From Prevotella communis (GTDB lineage: Bacteria; Bacteroidota; Bacteroidia; Bacteroidales; Bacteroidaceae): 64,000 nucleotides of DNA. Every line of letters begins with the position of its first letter. Positions within the stretch are counted from its first letter, which is position 1. Where the stretch lies: NCBI RefSeq assembly GCF_022024115.1, contig NZ_CP091792.1, positions 1,364,001-1,428,000 of the forward strand, read 5' to 3'. A program made the position numbers and the translations under genes. Under the pieces are notes generated by a model. It was not told the DNA's origin. It worked only from the letters and a program-made list of their open reading frames with translations, and did not search any database. Below are positions 7,007 through 16,647 of this stretch, piece after piece.

Positions 7007-9838
7007 TTATTTCTTTGGTTGTTTATTGAACTTATAGGCAACGGAGAGCATCAGGTAGCGGGGGATGCAGTTGTTCCAAGTCTCTGTGCGACCTTGTGCA
7101 TTGACGCTGTATTGCTTGTTGGAAAGCTGGTGCAGCAGGTCGAAGGCCGTGAACTTCAATGTGAGTTTCTCGTTGAACAGTGAGCGTGCCAGTTCGGCAT
7201 TCCACACCAGGTCGTCGGTGTTCATCATCTCACTCTGATAGCCCCTGCGACTATACATGCGGATGTCGGTAGCGATGTTCAGTTCTACCCAGGGAATGGT
7301 GTAGCGCAGCAGTCCACCGTAGTTATAGTCGAAGGCCGAGATATTCTCGAAGTTGGCACGATGGCTGGTTGAACGGCGCCAGTCTATCTCGCCGCTGATA
7401 CCAATGGTGAGCTTGTCCTTTTGGTATTCTACACCCAGGTGCTCGTTGAGCGTCCAGTTGTGTACGGTGCTCTTCAGGAAGTCATATTCCTCAAAGGGCT
7501 TATTGGATTCATAGACCACATCGAAATCTACAGAATGGAGATAATCGACGCTGAAACGCTGTTGCAGGGTGATTCGTTTGGCACTGTCGAGTGGTTGCTC
7601 ATAGCTCGTGCCGAGGTTCCAGTTCCAGTTGCCGTTGATATTGTCCTGCATATAGGTATAGACACCTGTCGCGGTATCGTAGATGGTGCGTGTACCAATA
7701 GAGTGCTGAGTCAGCGAGGCATTACTCCACACACGGATGAAACGGCGGATGGAGTCATTGTTGAACTGAAAACCGATATTCACGTTATGTGTCAGCGTAG
7801 GTTTCAGGTCAGGGTTGTTGATGGTGGTGACCAGTGGGTTGGTTGTATCATCGACGGGCATCAGGTCTGCCAAGGATGGTCTGCTCATGTTCATGCTATA
7901 GCCTAAGCTGTTCAGGCCATTCTTCTTGCCCCAGCGCGACCAGCTGATGCTAGGCGCTATTTCCACGTAACTGCGACGGGCAATGGTGTCGAGCCCGGCA
8001 AAGTCATTATAATAAAGTCGCTCGTGTGGATTCTTGATGGGGAGTGAGAATGAGAAATACTCATTGTCGCTGGAGTGCATGACCTCTAATGTGGTACTGG
8101 CGGTACGAGTAAGCAGTTGTTGCTCGTCGCAGTTGTTAAGGTCTATCACACTCTTCAGTTCTTCATGCGTGGAAGGTAGCCATTCCGTCTGTAGTTTGTC
8201 CTCAGCCAAACGGTCCAGGCGATAACGCAGGTTATTGCTATTGTCTAACGACTGCGTATAACTGGCATTGGCGCCAATAAACCACCTGTTGAGTAGCTGG
8301 AGATAATAGCCGAATTCTGCCTCATAGCTATAATTGTCACCATGTGTGTCGGCATAGTTATGGCGCAGGTCCGTATCACTTGTCTGTGTGAAGAGTGTGC
8401 GGTTCATCGTCCAGCTGTCGCTTGGTTTCTGGCGCGTATAGCTGCCAGTCAGTCCGCCCATCAGATAATCGCCCCAGGCGAATTTATGATGTAAGCCGAT
8501 TGTACCACTTAGGTTCAGCGTGCGGTAACGTGTCAATCCGTCGTTGAAGGATTGGTTGATGAGGCTCTCGCGGTAGGTGGAGTCCTGACTGCCGTTAGTG
8601 CGATGCCCATTGGTATAGGTGACATTGAGTGTACCCCACAATGTGACAGGCTTCTTTATTTGGAAGTAGTCAAAGGCCTGAAAACGGAAATCTTTCTGGC
8701 GGCTCCATGACTCAGAGCCTCCAAGGATATTTCCGCCTGTGGCAAAGCGCTCGCTGGAAGTACGGCTCATATTATCGGCATCATCCCATGCGAAGACGGC
8801 ATCGAGGTTGGTCTCCCAGTTTTTGTCAGCATCTTCGGTCTCAATATGCAGGCCCGTCTGTTTCATAGACCTTAGTCCCTGCGGCGTATTACTGGGTGTC
8901 CATTCGCCTTCAGCTCCAGGCCTGTGGGTTTCATTCACGTTGTTGGCATTAGCAAAGACGCTTACACGTGAGTGGTCATCATAGTAGAGGCCGAACAGGC
9001 GTCCCATGTAACGTTTGTCGGTACCGTACCCGCCTTCAATATTACCCATCAGACCACGATTGTATTCGCGCTTCAGCTGCACATCCATCACGTAGTCTTT
9101 CTTCTCGACATCATGGCCAATGAGTTCACTCTGTTTGGTACTCTTGTCAAAGACTTTCAGTTCCTTCACGGTGTAGTAGGGCAGGTTGTCGAGCATTACC
9201 TTGTTCTGTCCCTTAAAGAAGTCCTTACCGTTCAGCGTGAGATAGTCCACTTTCTTGCCGTTGATATAGATGTCTCCGTTGTCCTTGAGTTCGGCACCGG
9301 GCATCTGACGAATCAGTCCGTCGAGCATAGAACCTTCTGGCAGGTTAAAGGCGGAGGCATTATACACCAGCGTGTCACCACGATAGGCCAGTTTTACCTT
9401 GGTACCTGTTACGACGACTCCTCCGAGTCCGATTTCCTTATAGATATCATCGTCGCTGCGCTGCTTCTTCTTCATGAGGATGCGAGGCAGTTCAAACCAT
9501 GAGTTGCGTGCAATATGGCGCAACTTATAGTTCATTGTGGTATCATTATATCCTTCGGCAGAGGCTTTGATGATATAGTCGGCATTCTTAGCAGGTACCT
9601 TAAACTGGTAATAAGAAGAAGTGCTCCATGTCCAACAGGTCATAGAGTCCACAAACGTAGAGTCTGAACGCATCAATGTGATGAGTGCTTTCACCTTGGC
9701 CTTGGTGAACGAGTCATAGACTTCGCCCGATAGTTCAATGGTGCGCTCTTTCTTTTTCCTAACCTGAGTGGTGTCGGCTTGTGCATAGCAAGCTAAGGCC
9801 GATAGCCAAACTGCTATTCCAACTAGTATTGTCTTCAT
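7007..9838 (-). CDS. Outer-membrane beta-barrel protein with TonB-receptor-like plug
   Basis: Start is the ATG at 9838, which opens a clear signal peptide (MKTILVGIAVWLSALACYAQ); the 36 residues further upstream in the frame are readthrough of serB sequence. The 943-residue product has an N-terminal Ig-like/carboxypeptidase-regulatory domain (about 30-130), a plug-like domain beginning GGVVVTGTKVKLAYRGDTLVYNA (about 140-260, with NLPEGSMLDGLIRQMPG), and a long barrel rich in alternating aromatic strands, ending YKFNKQPKK. This is the OMP_b-brl_3 type of outer-membrane receptor seen in Bacteroidetes. Its ATG follows the serB stop after a single base (TAATATG), so it is almost certainly translated from the serB transcript. 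The ligand is unknown. Confidence 0.85.
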   Translation of the reverse strand: MKTILVGIAVWLSALACYAQADTTQVRKKKERTIELSGEVYDSFTKAKVKALITLMRSDSTFVDSMTCWTWSTSSYYQFKVPAKNADYIIKASAEGYNDTTMNYKLRHIARNSWFELPRILMKKKQRSDDDIYKEIGLGGVVVTGTKVKLAYRGDTLVYNASAFNLPEGSMLDGLIRQMPGAELKDNGDIYINGKKVDYLTLNGKDFFKGQNKVMLDNLPYYTVKELKVFDKSTKQSELIGHDVEKKDYVMDVQLKREYNRGLMGNIEGGYGTDKRYMGRLFGLYYDDHSRVSVFANANNVNETHRPGAEGEWTPSNTPQGLRSMKQTGLHIETEDADKNWETNLDAVFAWDDADNMSRTSSERFATGGNILGGSESWSRQKDFRFQAFDYFQIKKPVTLWGTLNVTYTNGHRTNGSQDSTYRESLINQSFNDGLTRYRTLNLSGTIGLHHKFAWGDYLMGGLTGSYTRQKPSDSWTMNRTLFTQTSDTDLRHNYADTHGDNYSYEAEFGYYLQLLNRWFIGANASYTQSLDNSNNLRYRLDRLAEDKLQTEWLPSTHEELKSVIDLNNCDEQQLLTRTASTTLEVMHSSDNEYFSFSLPIKNPHERLYYNDFAGLDTIARRSYVEIAPSISWSRWGKKNGLNSLGYSMNMSRPSLADLMPVDDTTNPLVTTINNPDLKPTLTHNVNIGFQFNNDSIRRFIRVWSNASLTQHSIGTRTIYDTATGVYTYMQDNINGNWNWNLGTSYEQPLDSAKRITLQQRFSVDYLHSVDFDVVYESNKPFEEYDFLKSTVHNWTLNEHLGVEYQKDKLTIGISGEIDWRRSTSHRANFENISAFDYNYGGLLRYTIPWVELNIATDIRMYSRRGYQSEMMNTDDLVWNAELARSLFNEKLTLKFTAFDLLHQLSNKQYSVNAQGRTETWNNCIPRYLMLSVAYKFNKQPKK

Positions 9839-9839
9839 A

Positions 9840-11078
9840 TTATAGTTTGCCTTGATCACCGAGATAGGAGTCTTTAAAACCAAGGAAATAAAGCACGCCA
9901 TCGAGTCCGATGGTATTGATGCTCTGCTTGGCGTTGGCCACCACACGCGGTTTAGCGTGGAAGGCGATGCCCAGTCCGGCTTCGGATATCATAGGCAGGT
10001 CGTTGGCACCATCGCCCACGGCAATAGTCTGGGCCAGGTTCACTTTCTCTACCTGTGCAATGAGTTTCAGAAGTTCAGCCTTACGATGGCCGTCCACAAT
10101 CTCGCCCACATAGTTACCGGTGAGCTTGCCGTTCTCGTCGACCTCCAACTCGTTGGCATAGACATAGTCAATACCGTATTTGCGCTGCAGGTGTTCGCCG
10201 AAATAGGTGAATCCACCACTGAGAATGGCTATCTTATAGCCGCAGCGCTTGAGGATGGTCATCAGGCGGTCAACGCCCTCGGTGATGGGCAGATGTTCGG
10301 CAATATCTTGCATCACACTGACATCGAGACCCTTGAGCAATTTTACACGACGCGTAAAACTTTCCTTGAAATCAATCTCGCCACGCATAGCGCTCTCGGT
10401 AATGGCACGCACCTGTGCACCAACGCCAGCGCGCTCGGCCAACTCGTCGATACACTCGGTCTGGATAAGGGTGGAGTCCATATCGAAACAGATAAGGCGA
10501 CGCATACGGCGGAACATATCATCACGCTGGAAAGAGAAGTCAATCTCCATCTCGGCCGACAGTTTGAGGAACTTTGACTGCATCTCGTGACGGTTGGCGG
10601 GCTCGCCGCGCAGTGAGAATTCAATGCAGGCACGGGTGTGCTTAGCTGGGTTCTTGATACTCTTACGACCAGTTAAACGGATGATGGAGTCAATATTCAG
10701 ACCTTGATCGGCAATGACGCGTGTGGCAGCTTCAATCTGCTTGGCTTCCAACTGGCGCCCCATCACCATGAGGATATAGCGGTTCTTGCCTTGATGGCCC
10801 ACCCAGTCCTCGTATTCTTCATCGGTGATAGGGGCAAAGCCGATGTTTACGCCCAGTTCGGTAGCCTTGAACAACAGTTCTTTCATCACCTGTCCCGAGT
10901 GCTCTTCTTCCATGCGAATAAGGATGCCCAGTGACAGGGTGGCGTGGATATCGGCCTGACCGATATCTAGAATCTGTGCGTCGTATTTTGCAAGTATGCC
11001 CATCACCGATGCGGTCAGTCCAGGACGATCCTGACCAGTGATGCGTACAAGTATTTGTTCTTCTTTCTTCTGTTCCAT
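9840..11078 (-). CDS. serB: Phosphoserine phosphatase with tandem ACT domains
   Basis: The 412-residue protein dephosphorylates L-3-phosphoserine, the last step of serine synthesis. Two ACT-like domains occupy about 8-85 and 98-175 (ITGQDRPGLTASV opens the first), and a HAD phosphatase fills the rest: DMDST (199-203, with the nucleophile Asp199), SGGF (287-290), and GDGAND (355-360). Length matches the two-ACT SerB form common in Bacteroidetes. ACT domains usually bind amino acids, so feedback control by serine is an inference. It is preceded by the YjjG-like gene (10-bp gap) and followed after one base by an outer-membrane protein. Confidence 0.95.
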   Translation of the reverse strand: MEQKKEEQILVRITGQDRPGLTASVMGILAKYDAQILDIGQADIHATLSLGILIRMEEEHSGQVMKELLFKATELGVNIGFAPITDEEYEDWVGHQGKNRYILMVMGRQLEAKQIEAATRVIADQGLNIDSIIRLTGRKSIKNPAKHTRACIEFSLRGEPANRHEMQSKFLKLSAEMEIDFSFQRDDMFRRMRRLICFDMDSTLIQTECIDELAERAGVGAQVRAITESAMRGEIDFKESFTRRVKLLKGLDVSVMQDIAEHLPITEGVDRLMTILKRCGYKIAILSGGFTYFGEHLQRKYGIDYVYANELEVDENGKLTGNYVGEIVDGHRKAELLKLIAQVEKVNLAQTIAVGDGANDLPMISEAGLGIAFHAKPRVVANAKQSINTIGLDGVLYFLGFKDSYLGDQGKL

Positions 11079-11088
11079 ATGTTTAATC

Positions 11089-11817
11089 TTATAGGATGTT
11101 CATAATATCTTTTAATGCTTTTACTTCATAAGTTACAGGCTCTGTTGCAGGATATTCTGGCCAGTGATTAAAGAAAATGGTATCTAGGCCGGAATTCTTT
11201 GCACCAAGGATGTCTGTCTGGAAGTTGTCCCCAATCATGATTGTTGATGTCTTCTTGGCACCCGACTGTTTCAGTGCATATTCAAAGAATAATGGTGAAG
11301 GTTTATTGACGCCTGCATCCTCACTCAGGATGATGGTGTCGAAGTGGTTGCTTAATCCGCAGGCCTTCAGCTTCTTGTATTGTACCTCATGAAAACCGTT
11401 GCTGCACATGTGTAGCCTATAGCCTTTGTCGCGGAGATAATCCATCAGTTCGTGGGCACCATCAATGACGCCAGGCTTTGATGAGCAGTAGTCAAGGAAT
11501 ACATCGCTTATCTTGAGACAATAGTCTTCGAAGGCAGAGGCTGACTGCTCATTTTTCACTCGTAATTCTTCACTCACACAAAGTGGGTGACGGAAACGCT
11601 CAACGATAAGATAATCGCGTGTTATCTCACCCTTGGAGTAGCGTCCCCACAGGTCGATGTTGGTCTTCCAATAGTCTTCGTAAAACGCCTGTGGATCGTT
11701 GAAATAGCGGTCCAAATGAAAGTCCTCATACGTCTCAGCGAGTGCTATCACGGCATTGCCGTGGGTGTCATAAAGTGTATCGTCGAAATCTAAAAATATG
11801 TCTGTGTACTGTTTCAT
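11089..11817 (-). CDS. HAD-superfamily hydrolase of the YjjG type
   Basis: The 242-residue protein has the HAD nucleophile motif [11 protein letters not shown] (residues 8-18), a helical cap, [13 protein letters not shown] (motif II) and [15 protein letters not shown] (motif IV). This is the YjjG/TIGR02254 group, nucleotidases that remove phosphate from non-canonical pyrimidine nucleotides. Its ATG overlaps the stop of the upstream aldo/keto reductase as ATGA, so the two are translationally coupled. A segment around residues 80-95 ([17 protein letters not shown]) is encoded by sequence that resembles the AT-rich intergenic repeats of this genome and may be an in-frame insertion. Confidence 0.87.
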   Translation of the reverse strand: MKQYTDIFLDFDDTLYDTHGNAVIALAETYEDFHLDRYFNDPQAFYEDYWKTNIDLWGRYSKGEITRDYLIVERFRHPLCVSEELRVKNEQSASAFEDYCLKISDVFLDYCSSKPGVIDGAHELMDYLRDKGYRLHMCSNGFHEVQYKKLKACGLSNHFDTIILSEDAGVNKPSPLFFEYALKQSGAKKTSTIMIGDNFQTDILGAKNSGLDTIFFNHWPEYPATEPVTYEVKALKDIMNIL

Positions 11818-13163
11818 TCGTCTCTTTTCAGTTGTTCCATCAGGTCAGCAATCTTTTTCAGTTCCTGAGGAATACGTATTTTCTGAGGACAGGTCTTCAC
11901 CTCAATGCAGTGGTTACACATGATGCAGTGGTCGGGCTGACGGTCCTTGGGGATGGCACGGTCCAGACTGATGAGGTAGTTACGACGGTTCTTGCGGTAG
12001 TTCTCGTCACCTTTGTCCTTAGGCAACGTCTTTTCCACCAACCATTTATTATAATGTACGAAGATACCTGGGATATCGATACCATAGGGACAGGGCATGC
12101 AGTATTGGCAGTTGTTGCAGGGGATTGTACCCATCTCCATCATCTGTTGTGCAATCTCTGTGTCCAGGAATCGTTGCTCCTCTTCCGTCAGAGGTTCCAA
12201 CGGACAGTAGGAGAGAAGGTTATCTTTCAGATGCTCCATGAAAGTCATACCACTCAGTACGGTGAGTACACCCTCTGGGGTACCTGCATAGCGGAAGGCC
12301 CATGATGCGATTGATTTCTGCGGGTCGCGCTGTTTCAGTTCGTTGATGGCATATTGTGGCAGGTCCTTGACCAGACGGCCTCCGAGAAGAGGTTCCATGA
12401 TGACAGCTGGAATATGACGTTTCTCCAGTTCTGCATAGAGATAGGAAGCATCCACATTAAAGCTGTTAATCTCGTTGGCATAGTTCCAGTCCAGATAGTT
12501 CAGCTCAATCTGTACGAAGTCCCAGTGATACTGGTCTGTCATAGCCAATACCTCATCAAACACTTCTTTCTGACCGTGGAATGAGAAGCCCAGGTTCCGA
12601 ATCCTTCCAGCCTCGCGCTCCTGCATGAGGAAGTCCATCATGCCGTTGTCTACATAGCGTTTGTTGAACTCCTCCATACTGCCTCCGATGGCGTGCAGCA
12701 GATAGTAGTCAATATACTCAACCTGCAGTTCCTTGAACGAGTTCTGGTACATCTGCATCGATCCTTCGCGTGAAGCATCACCAAAGTTTGATAACTTCGT
12801 GGCTACGAGATATTCCTCGCGCTTATGGCGACTCAGGGCGATACCTGTGCAGCGTTCTGACAGCCCACGACAGTACACGGGCGATGTGTCGAAGTAGTTC
12901 ACGCCATGCTCCAGGGCGTAGTCTGTCTGTTGGTTGATCATATCCTGATCAAACTCTTCAGAATCAGGTAGTTGTGGCAGTCGCATCATGCCGTAGCCTA
13001 ATACGGATACCTTGTCGTTGTTCTTGGGGTTGGTCCTGTATGTCATTTGTCCCACAGGTGGCTCGCCAATGTCATTGCCGTTGTCACTCTTCTTTCCTGC
13101 ACAAGCTGCAATAGCAGCAGCTGAGCCAAGTCCCATATATTTTAAGAAATCTCTTCTATCCAT
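11814..13163 (-). CDS. Tat-exported aldo/keto reductase with C-terminal 4Fe-4S ferredoxin domain
   Basis: The 449-residue protein begins with a twin-arginine signal ([10 protein letters not shown]) followed by a hydrophobic stretch and a cysteine (AIAAC at about 17-21), suggesting a Tat-dependent lipoprotein. Residues about 40-320 form an aldo/keto reductase barrel with the usual D (FDTSP), Y97, K123 and H157 positions. The C-terminal part carries two cysteine clusters, [11 protein letters not shown] (about 349-359) and [14 protein letters not shown] (about 413-426), typical of a 2x[4Fe-4S] ferredoxin module. It probably transfers electrons between an organic substrate and iron-sulfur carriers in the periplasm. 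The gene just upstream encodes a membrane polyferredoxin, a plausible electron partner. Confidence 0.88.
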   Translation of the reverse strand: MDRRDFLKYMGLGSAAAIAACAGKKSDNGNDIGEPPVGQMTYRTNPKNNDKVSVLGYGMMRLPQLPDSEEFDQDMINQQTDYALEHGVNYFDTSPVYCRGLSERCTGIALSRHKREEYLVATKLSNFGDASREGSMQMYQNSFKELQVEYIDYYLLHAIGGSMEEFNKRYVDNGMMDFLMQEREAGRIRNLGFSFHGQKEVFDEVLAMTDQYHWDFVQIELNYLDWNYANEINSFNVDASYLYAELEKRHIPAVIMEPLLGGRLVKDLPQYAINELKQRDPQKSIASWAFRYAGTPEGVLTVLSGMTFMEHLKDNLLSYCPLEPLTEEEQRFLDTEIAQQMMEMGTIPCNNCQYCMPCPYGIDIPGIFVHYNKWLVEKTLPKDKGDENYRKNRRNYLISLDRAIPKDRQPDHCIMCNHCIEVKTCPQKIRIPQELKKIADLMEQLKRDE

Positions 13164-13196
13164 AATTCTTAATTCTCAAATCTCAAATCTCAAACC
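13164..13196. repeat. Short AT-rich tandem repeat spacer
   Basis: The 33-bp gap between two operon genes consists largely of imperfect copies of TCTCAAA/CCTCAAA in tandem. It contains no promoter or gene. Similar low-complexity spacers occur at 52883-52920. Confidence 0.6.
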
Positions 13197-14681
13197 TCAA
13201 ATCATCTTGTGAACCTCATGACCTTCTACGTGAATGGCCGATAGTGGGCGCACAGGACATAGGTGCTCACAGGCACCGCAACCTATGCAGGCATTCTCGT
13301 TGACTGCGGGAACAGATGGTGACAGATCGTCTTCAGGATCGCTGGGCACCATCTCAATGGCACCTACTGGACAATGACGGGCACAGTTGCCACACTCGTT
13401 TTCACCCAAAGCCGAAAGACAGAAGTCGGGATAGACCACAGCATGACCTATCTGAATACCTGACTTCTCTTCCTTGTCTATCAGTTTGATGGCACCGGCA
13501 GGACAAACCTCTGAACAACGTGTACATTCCGGACGGCAATAGCCTTTCTCGAATGACATTACGGGCTGCATCAGATTTGTGATATCCATGCTGGGACGCA
13601 AAACGTCGTTGGGACATTTTGATACGCACAGCTGACAGCCCGTACAGTGTTGTGTCATGTGCTTCAGCGAACGGGCACCTGGTGGTACTATTGGTGTCTT
13701 TCTTTCAGGCGCTTTCTTCTCGATGATATCTGCCAGTCCTCCATCAACGTGTTTCTTTTCTTGTGCTAAGGCTGCTGTAGATACAAGGGCTGTGGCAATC
13801 AAGAAAGAACGTTTGTTGGCATCGACGCTAGCATCACTAGTCGTACCAGTTTTACTGGTCCCACTAGTTTTTCTAGAATAGCTCAGTGCTCCAAACTTGC
13901 AACTCTTGATGCAGTCCCCACATACTACGCAACGACTATAATCGACCTTGTGATTCTTGAAATCTATGCAGGCCGCCTTACAGTTCTTGGTACACAGCGA
14001 ACAGTTCTTGCATTTATCCTCGTCGAAATGAATCTTCAGCAGTGAGAAACGTGAGATAAACGACAGTACCGTGCCTACAGGACAAATGGTGTTACAGTAT
14101 GTACGACCGTTTCGCCAGGCTAAGATAGCAATGATAATCAGCGTGAGCAGGGCGATGAAGAATACGGGGAGTGACTTCATCCATACGTCTACGCCATAGA
14201 ATGCATAACTCTCGTAATGCTCTGCAATTGATGCCAGTGCATTATTACCCAACATCCACAAAGGCTGCAGCAGCATGGTACAGATGCGGCCAAAGGCAGA
14301 GTAAGGAGCCAACAGCTCAATGATAGTGCCGACACCTGCCAGACAACCTGCGATGAATATAGCGAGCAGACCATATCTCAGCCACTTGTATTCTTTAGAA
14401 AAGGTGTACCTGTTTTTCTTGGATTTTTTACCCAACCATCCGAAAACATCCTGCATTACCCCCAGTGGACAGATGATGGAGCAATAGATACGTCCAAATA
14501 GAAACGTGAGTACAGCGAGCCCCGCGATGACAGCCACATTCAGTGCCAATACGGCCTCTAAAGCCTGCACTTTGGCCATCCAGCTAAGCCATTGGTGTAG
14601 TGTTCCCGTAAAGTCCAGGAACAGCAGTGACAGTCCTATGAACATCACACTGCCCAGTGTAATTCTGATTTTTCGAAGCAT
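13197..14681 (-). CDS. Membrane polyferredoxin: NapH-like part fused to NapG-like multi-[4Fe-4S] part
   Basis: The start is the ATG at 14681, since the promoter lies in the upstream part of the open frame; 494 residues. The N-terminal half has about five membrane helices with two CxxxCP motifs (CSIICPLG, CNTICPVG) and two [4Fe-4S] clusters (CKNCSLCTKNC; CVVCGDCIKSC), as in NapH/CcoG-type proteins. A Ser/Thr/Lys linker (about 275-290) leads to a hydrophobic KRSFLIATALVSTAALAQ segment, then a second half with four further cysteine clusters (CTGCQLCVSKCP; CTRCSEVCP; CGNCARHCP; CIGCGACEHLCP), like NapG. It likely moves electrons from quinol across the membrane to periplasmic acceptors. It opens the operon that includes the Tat-exported reductase. 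Confidence 0.85.
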   Translation of the reverse strand: MLRKIRITLGSVMFIGLSLLFLDFTGTLHQWLSWMAKVQALEAVLALNVAVIAGLAVLTFLFGRIYCSIICPLGVMQDVFGWLGKKSKKNRYTFSKEYKWLRYGLLAIFIAGCLAGVGTIIELLAPYSAFGRICTMLLQPLWMLGNNALASIAEHYESYAFYGVDVWMKSLPVFFIALLTLIIIAILAWRNGRTYCNTICPVGTVLSFISRFSLLKIHFDEDKCKNCSLCTKNCKAACIDFKNHKVDYSRCVVCGDCIKSCKFGALSYSRKTSGTSKTGTTSDASVDANKRSFLIATALVSTAALAQEKKHVDGGLADIIEKKAPERKTPIVPPGARSLKHMTQHCTGCQLCVSKCPNDVLRPSMDITNLMQPVMSFEKGYCRPECTRCSEVCPAGAIKLIDKEEKSGIQIGHAVVYPDFCLSALGENECGNCARHCPVGAIEMVPSDPEDDLSPSVPAVNENACIGCGACEHLCPVRPLSAIHVEGHEVHKMI

Positions 14682-14701
14682 AGTAATAGTATTTGTGGCT
14701 A

Positions 14702-14733
14702 CAAAGATACGAATAAGCAAGGAAAACACCAAA
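14702..14733 (-). promoter_or_regulatory. Promoter of the polyferredoxin-reductase-serB operon
   Basis: TTTG (14733-14730), a 20-bp spacer and TATCTTTG (14709-14702) on the minus strand match the consensus closely. The start codon at 14681 is 20 bp downstream. Confidence 0.8.
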
Positions 14734-14762
14734 TAAATTGCGTATTTTCAGGCATGAGTATT

Positions 14763-15659
14763 TTAAAATCCAATTATCAGAAACCAGTCGCGCAGAAAAC
14801 CTTTGAATCTGTTCTGTGAATCAGCAATCAGTAGCAGACGGTTTCCCTGTATCTCACAGAGTCCTTCGTAATTCGCAAACTTACGACTGGTGAGACTTAG
14901 TCGGGTGCGAAACTCTTTGACTAATCTCTTTTCTAATATGGACTTATCCGTTGGCGTAGTCTCGTAGATACGGATAATGGTGGATGCGCCCAGTTTTAGT
15001 TTTGGCACACGAATCTGACGCTCTAAAACCAATAATCGTCCGTCTTCTAATGCGCAGAGTTCCGAAACTCCATAGAAATGCTTCTTACTGATTGGTTCAT
15101 CAGGTTTATAATAGTAGCAGAACCCTGGTTTCAGGTTATCACTGAAGGATTGGATACGAAGCAGGGAGTCACCTTCCAGGAGCCTTTCACAGGTAGTATA
15201 GAATAAATGCCGTTTCCTGTCGTAGGTCAGCGATTCCAATCCGTAGTTGTGTCCTGCCTTCTTGAAGATGTCTGGCATCTCCAGGCGTTGTCCGGTTCGT
15301 TTTCCATCCAAAGTATATTCATATACCTCATTATCCTTCTCTCCAGATATGAAAACAGTATTTGTTGTGGGGCGATAGCAGATTCCCTCTACATCTCTGT
15401 TTGGCAAACCGCTGGATTGAAATCCCTCGTTCTCTAGTGATGTGATGCACCCTTTGACGCTGTCTGTCTCAATATGCAGAATAAAGAATCCCTCTGTTTC
15501 CGACTTGTCGCTCACCACGGCATATCTGTTATTCCCCAAAGCCGTTATCCCACTGTAGTTTCCTGCAGGCAACTCTTGATGAAATCTTTGTGGTTTCTGG
15601 GCTATTATGACTGAAGTCCACAATACCATCAAGTAGAGCAATACAATAGTCTTCTTCAT
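14763..15659 (-). CDS. Secreted phytase/esterase-like beta-propeller protein
   Basis: The 298-residue protein has a signal peptide (to about residue 20, SVIIAQ) and reads as the esterase-like-activity-of-phytase family (PF13449 type): SGITALGNNRYAVVSDKSE, NRDVEGICYRP, GLESLTYD, NYEGLCEIQGNRLLLIADSQ. These conserved D/E-G motifs recur once per blade region. Enzymatic activity is not established for most members. It follows tatC with a 33-bp gap and probably shares the tatAC transcript, though its own signal looks Sec-type with no twin arginine. Confidence 0.8.
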   Translation of the reverse strand: MKKTIVLLYLMVLWTSVIIAQKPQRFHQELPAGNYSGITALGNNRYAVVSDKSETEGFFILHIETDSVKGCITSLENEGFQSSGLPNRDVEGICYRPTTNTVFISGEKDNEVYEYTLDGKRTGQRLEMPDIFKKAGHNYGLESLTYDRKRHLFYTTCERLLEGDSLLRIQSFSDNLKPGFCYYYKPDEPISKKHFYGVSELCALEDGRLLVLERQIRVPKLKLGASTIIRIYETTPTDKSILEKRLVKEFRTRLSLTSRKFANYEGLCEIQGNRLLLIADSQNRFKGFLRDWFLIIGF

Positions 15660-15692
15660 CTTTGTTGTAAAGAGAATGTAAAGGTGTGGACT

Positions 15693-16439
15693 TTATCGAA
15701 TCAGTTTCACTACAAGGATACTGAACTCATAGAGCAACCAGATTGGCAGGGAGACGACCAGAAGGGTGAAAATATCAGTAGTAGGGGTGATGATGGCGGC
15801 AATGACGAGGATTGCCACGATGGCATGACGTCGATAACGACTCATGAGGCTGGAGCTGATAAGATGCAGACGGCCAAGGATTGCACATACAATGGGGAGT
15901 TCAAAAATTACGCCCATGATTAGGCTCATAGAGACAAGTGTGTCTGTATAAGACTGAAGTGTGAGCATATTCTCTACCTCTGCACTGACCTGATAGGTCC
16001 CCAGAAAACGCACGGTGAGGGGAAAAATCAGAAAATAGTTGAGCAAGGTGCCAAGAATAAACATCAGATAGCCCGTGGTGACTACCCAGAAAGCAGCACG
16101 ACGTTCGTTTTGGTAAAGTCCGGGAGAAACAAAACGGAATAGTTCGAAGATGACGTATGGGGCGGCACAGAGCAAACCTGCATAGATGGCCACACGCATG
16201 TGGGTCATAAATTGCTCCGTGAGTCCCGTGTTCATCAGGTGAATACTGAATGGCTCTACGCCCAGCCACTGAAAGGTGATGAACTCGCTAGTACGTGGAG
16301 CCAGTACAACGGCAAAGAGCCAGTCCTTCATACAGAAGGCGGCAATGCCGAAGATAGTGGTGACAACCAGCGAACGCAGGATGACCCATCGGAGCACATC
16401 AAGGTGCTGCCAGAAGGTTACCGGTTCGCTATTATTCAT
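15693..16439 (-). CDS. tatC: Twin-arginine translocase subunit TatC
   Basis: The 248-residue protein has the six-helix plan of Tat[16 protein letters not shown] at the N-terminus, an F-x-x-P-type periplasmic region, [16 protein letters not shown] and the conserved [18 protein letters not shown] region. TatC recognises twin-arginine signals of folded proteins. Its start overlaps the last 8 bases of tatA. Likely clients nearby are the Tat-signal aldo/keto reductase at 11814 and perhaps the polyferredoxin. Confidence 0.95.
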   Translation of the reverse strand: MNNSEPVTFWQHLDVLRWVILRSLVVTTIFGIAAFCMKDWLFAVVLAPRTSEFITFQWLGVEPFSIHLMNTGLTEQFMTHMRVAIYAGLLCAAPYVIFELFRFVSPGLYQNERRAAFWVVTTGYLMFILGTLLNYFLIFPLTVRFLGTYQVSAEVENMLTLQSYTDTLVSMSLIMGVIFELPIVCAILGRLHLISSSLMSRYRRHAIVAILVIAAIITPTTDIFTLLVVSLPIWLLYEFSILVVKLIR

Positions 16440-16620
16440 CCTTTTTGACCTCGTCGTTAACTTCCTTCATGCCTTCCTTGAAACTCTTAACGCCCTTGCC
16501 TAGGCCGCGCATCAGTTCGGGAATCTTGGCTCCACCGAAAAGAAGTAGCACGATGAGGGCAATGAGCAGCAACTCCTGTGCGCCCAATCCAAGGAAGAGT
16601 AATGTGTTAAGTCCAATCAT
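16432..16620 (-). CDS. tatA: Twin-arginine translocase subunit TatA/E
   Basis: With the ATG at 16620 the product has 62 residues: one membrane helix ([21 protein letters not shown]), the conserved [15 protein letters not shown] hinge and amphipathic helix, and a short charged tail. The open frame extends 10 codons further, but those codons overlap the -7 element, so 16620 is chosen. TatA forms the transport pore with TatC, which follows with an 8-bp overlap. No TatB is seen, as usual in Bacteroidetes. Confidence 0.93.
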   Translation of the reverse strand: MIGLNTLLFLGLGAQELLLIALIVLLLFGGAKIPELMRGLGKGVKSFKEGMKEVNDEVKKDE

Positions 16621-16647
16621 AATCTGTAGGGTTTTTAATATCGGATG

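Noticed and set aside
9852..10577. Plus-strand open frame of 241 codons opposite serB
   Set aside because: Antisense to the HAD domain of SerB; no promoter or recognisable protein.
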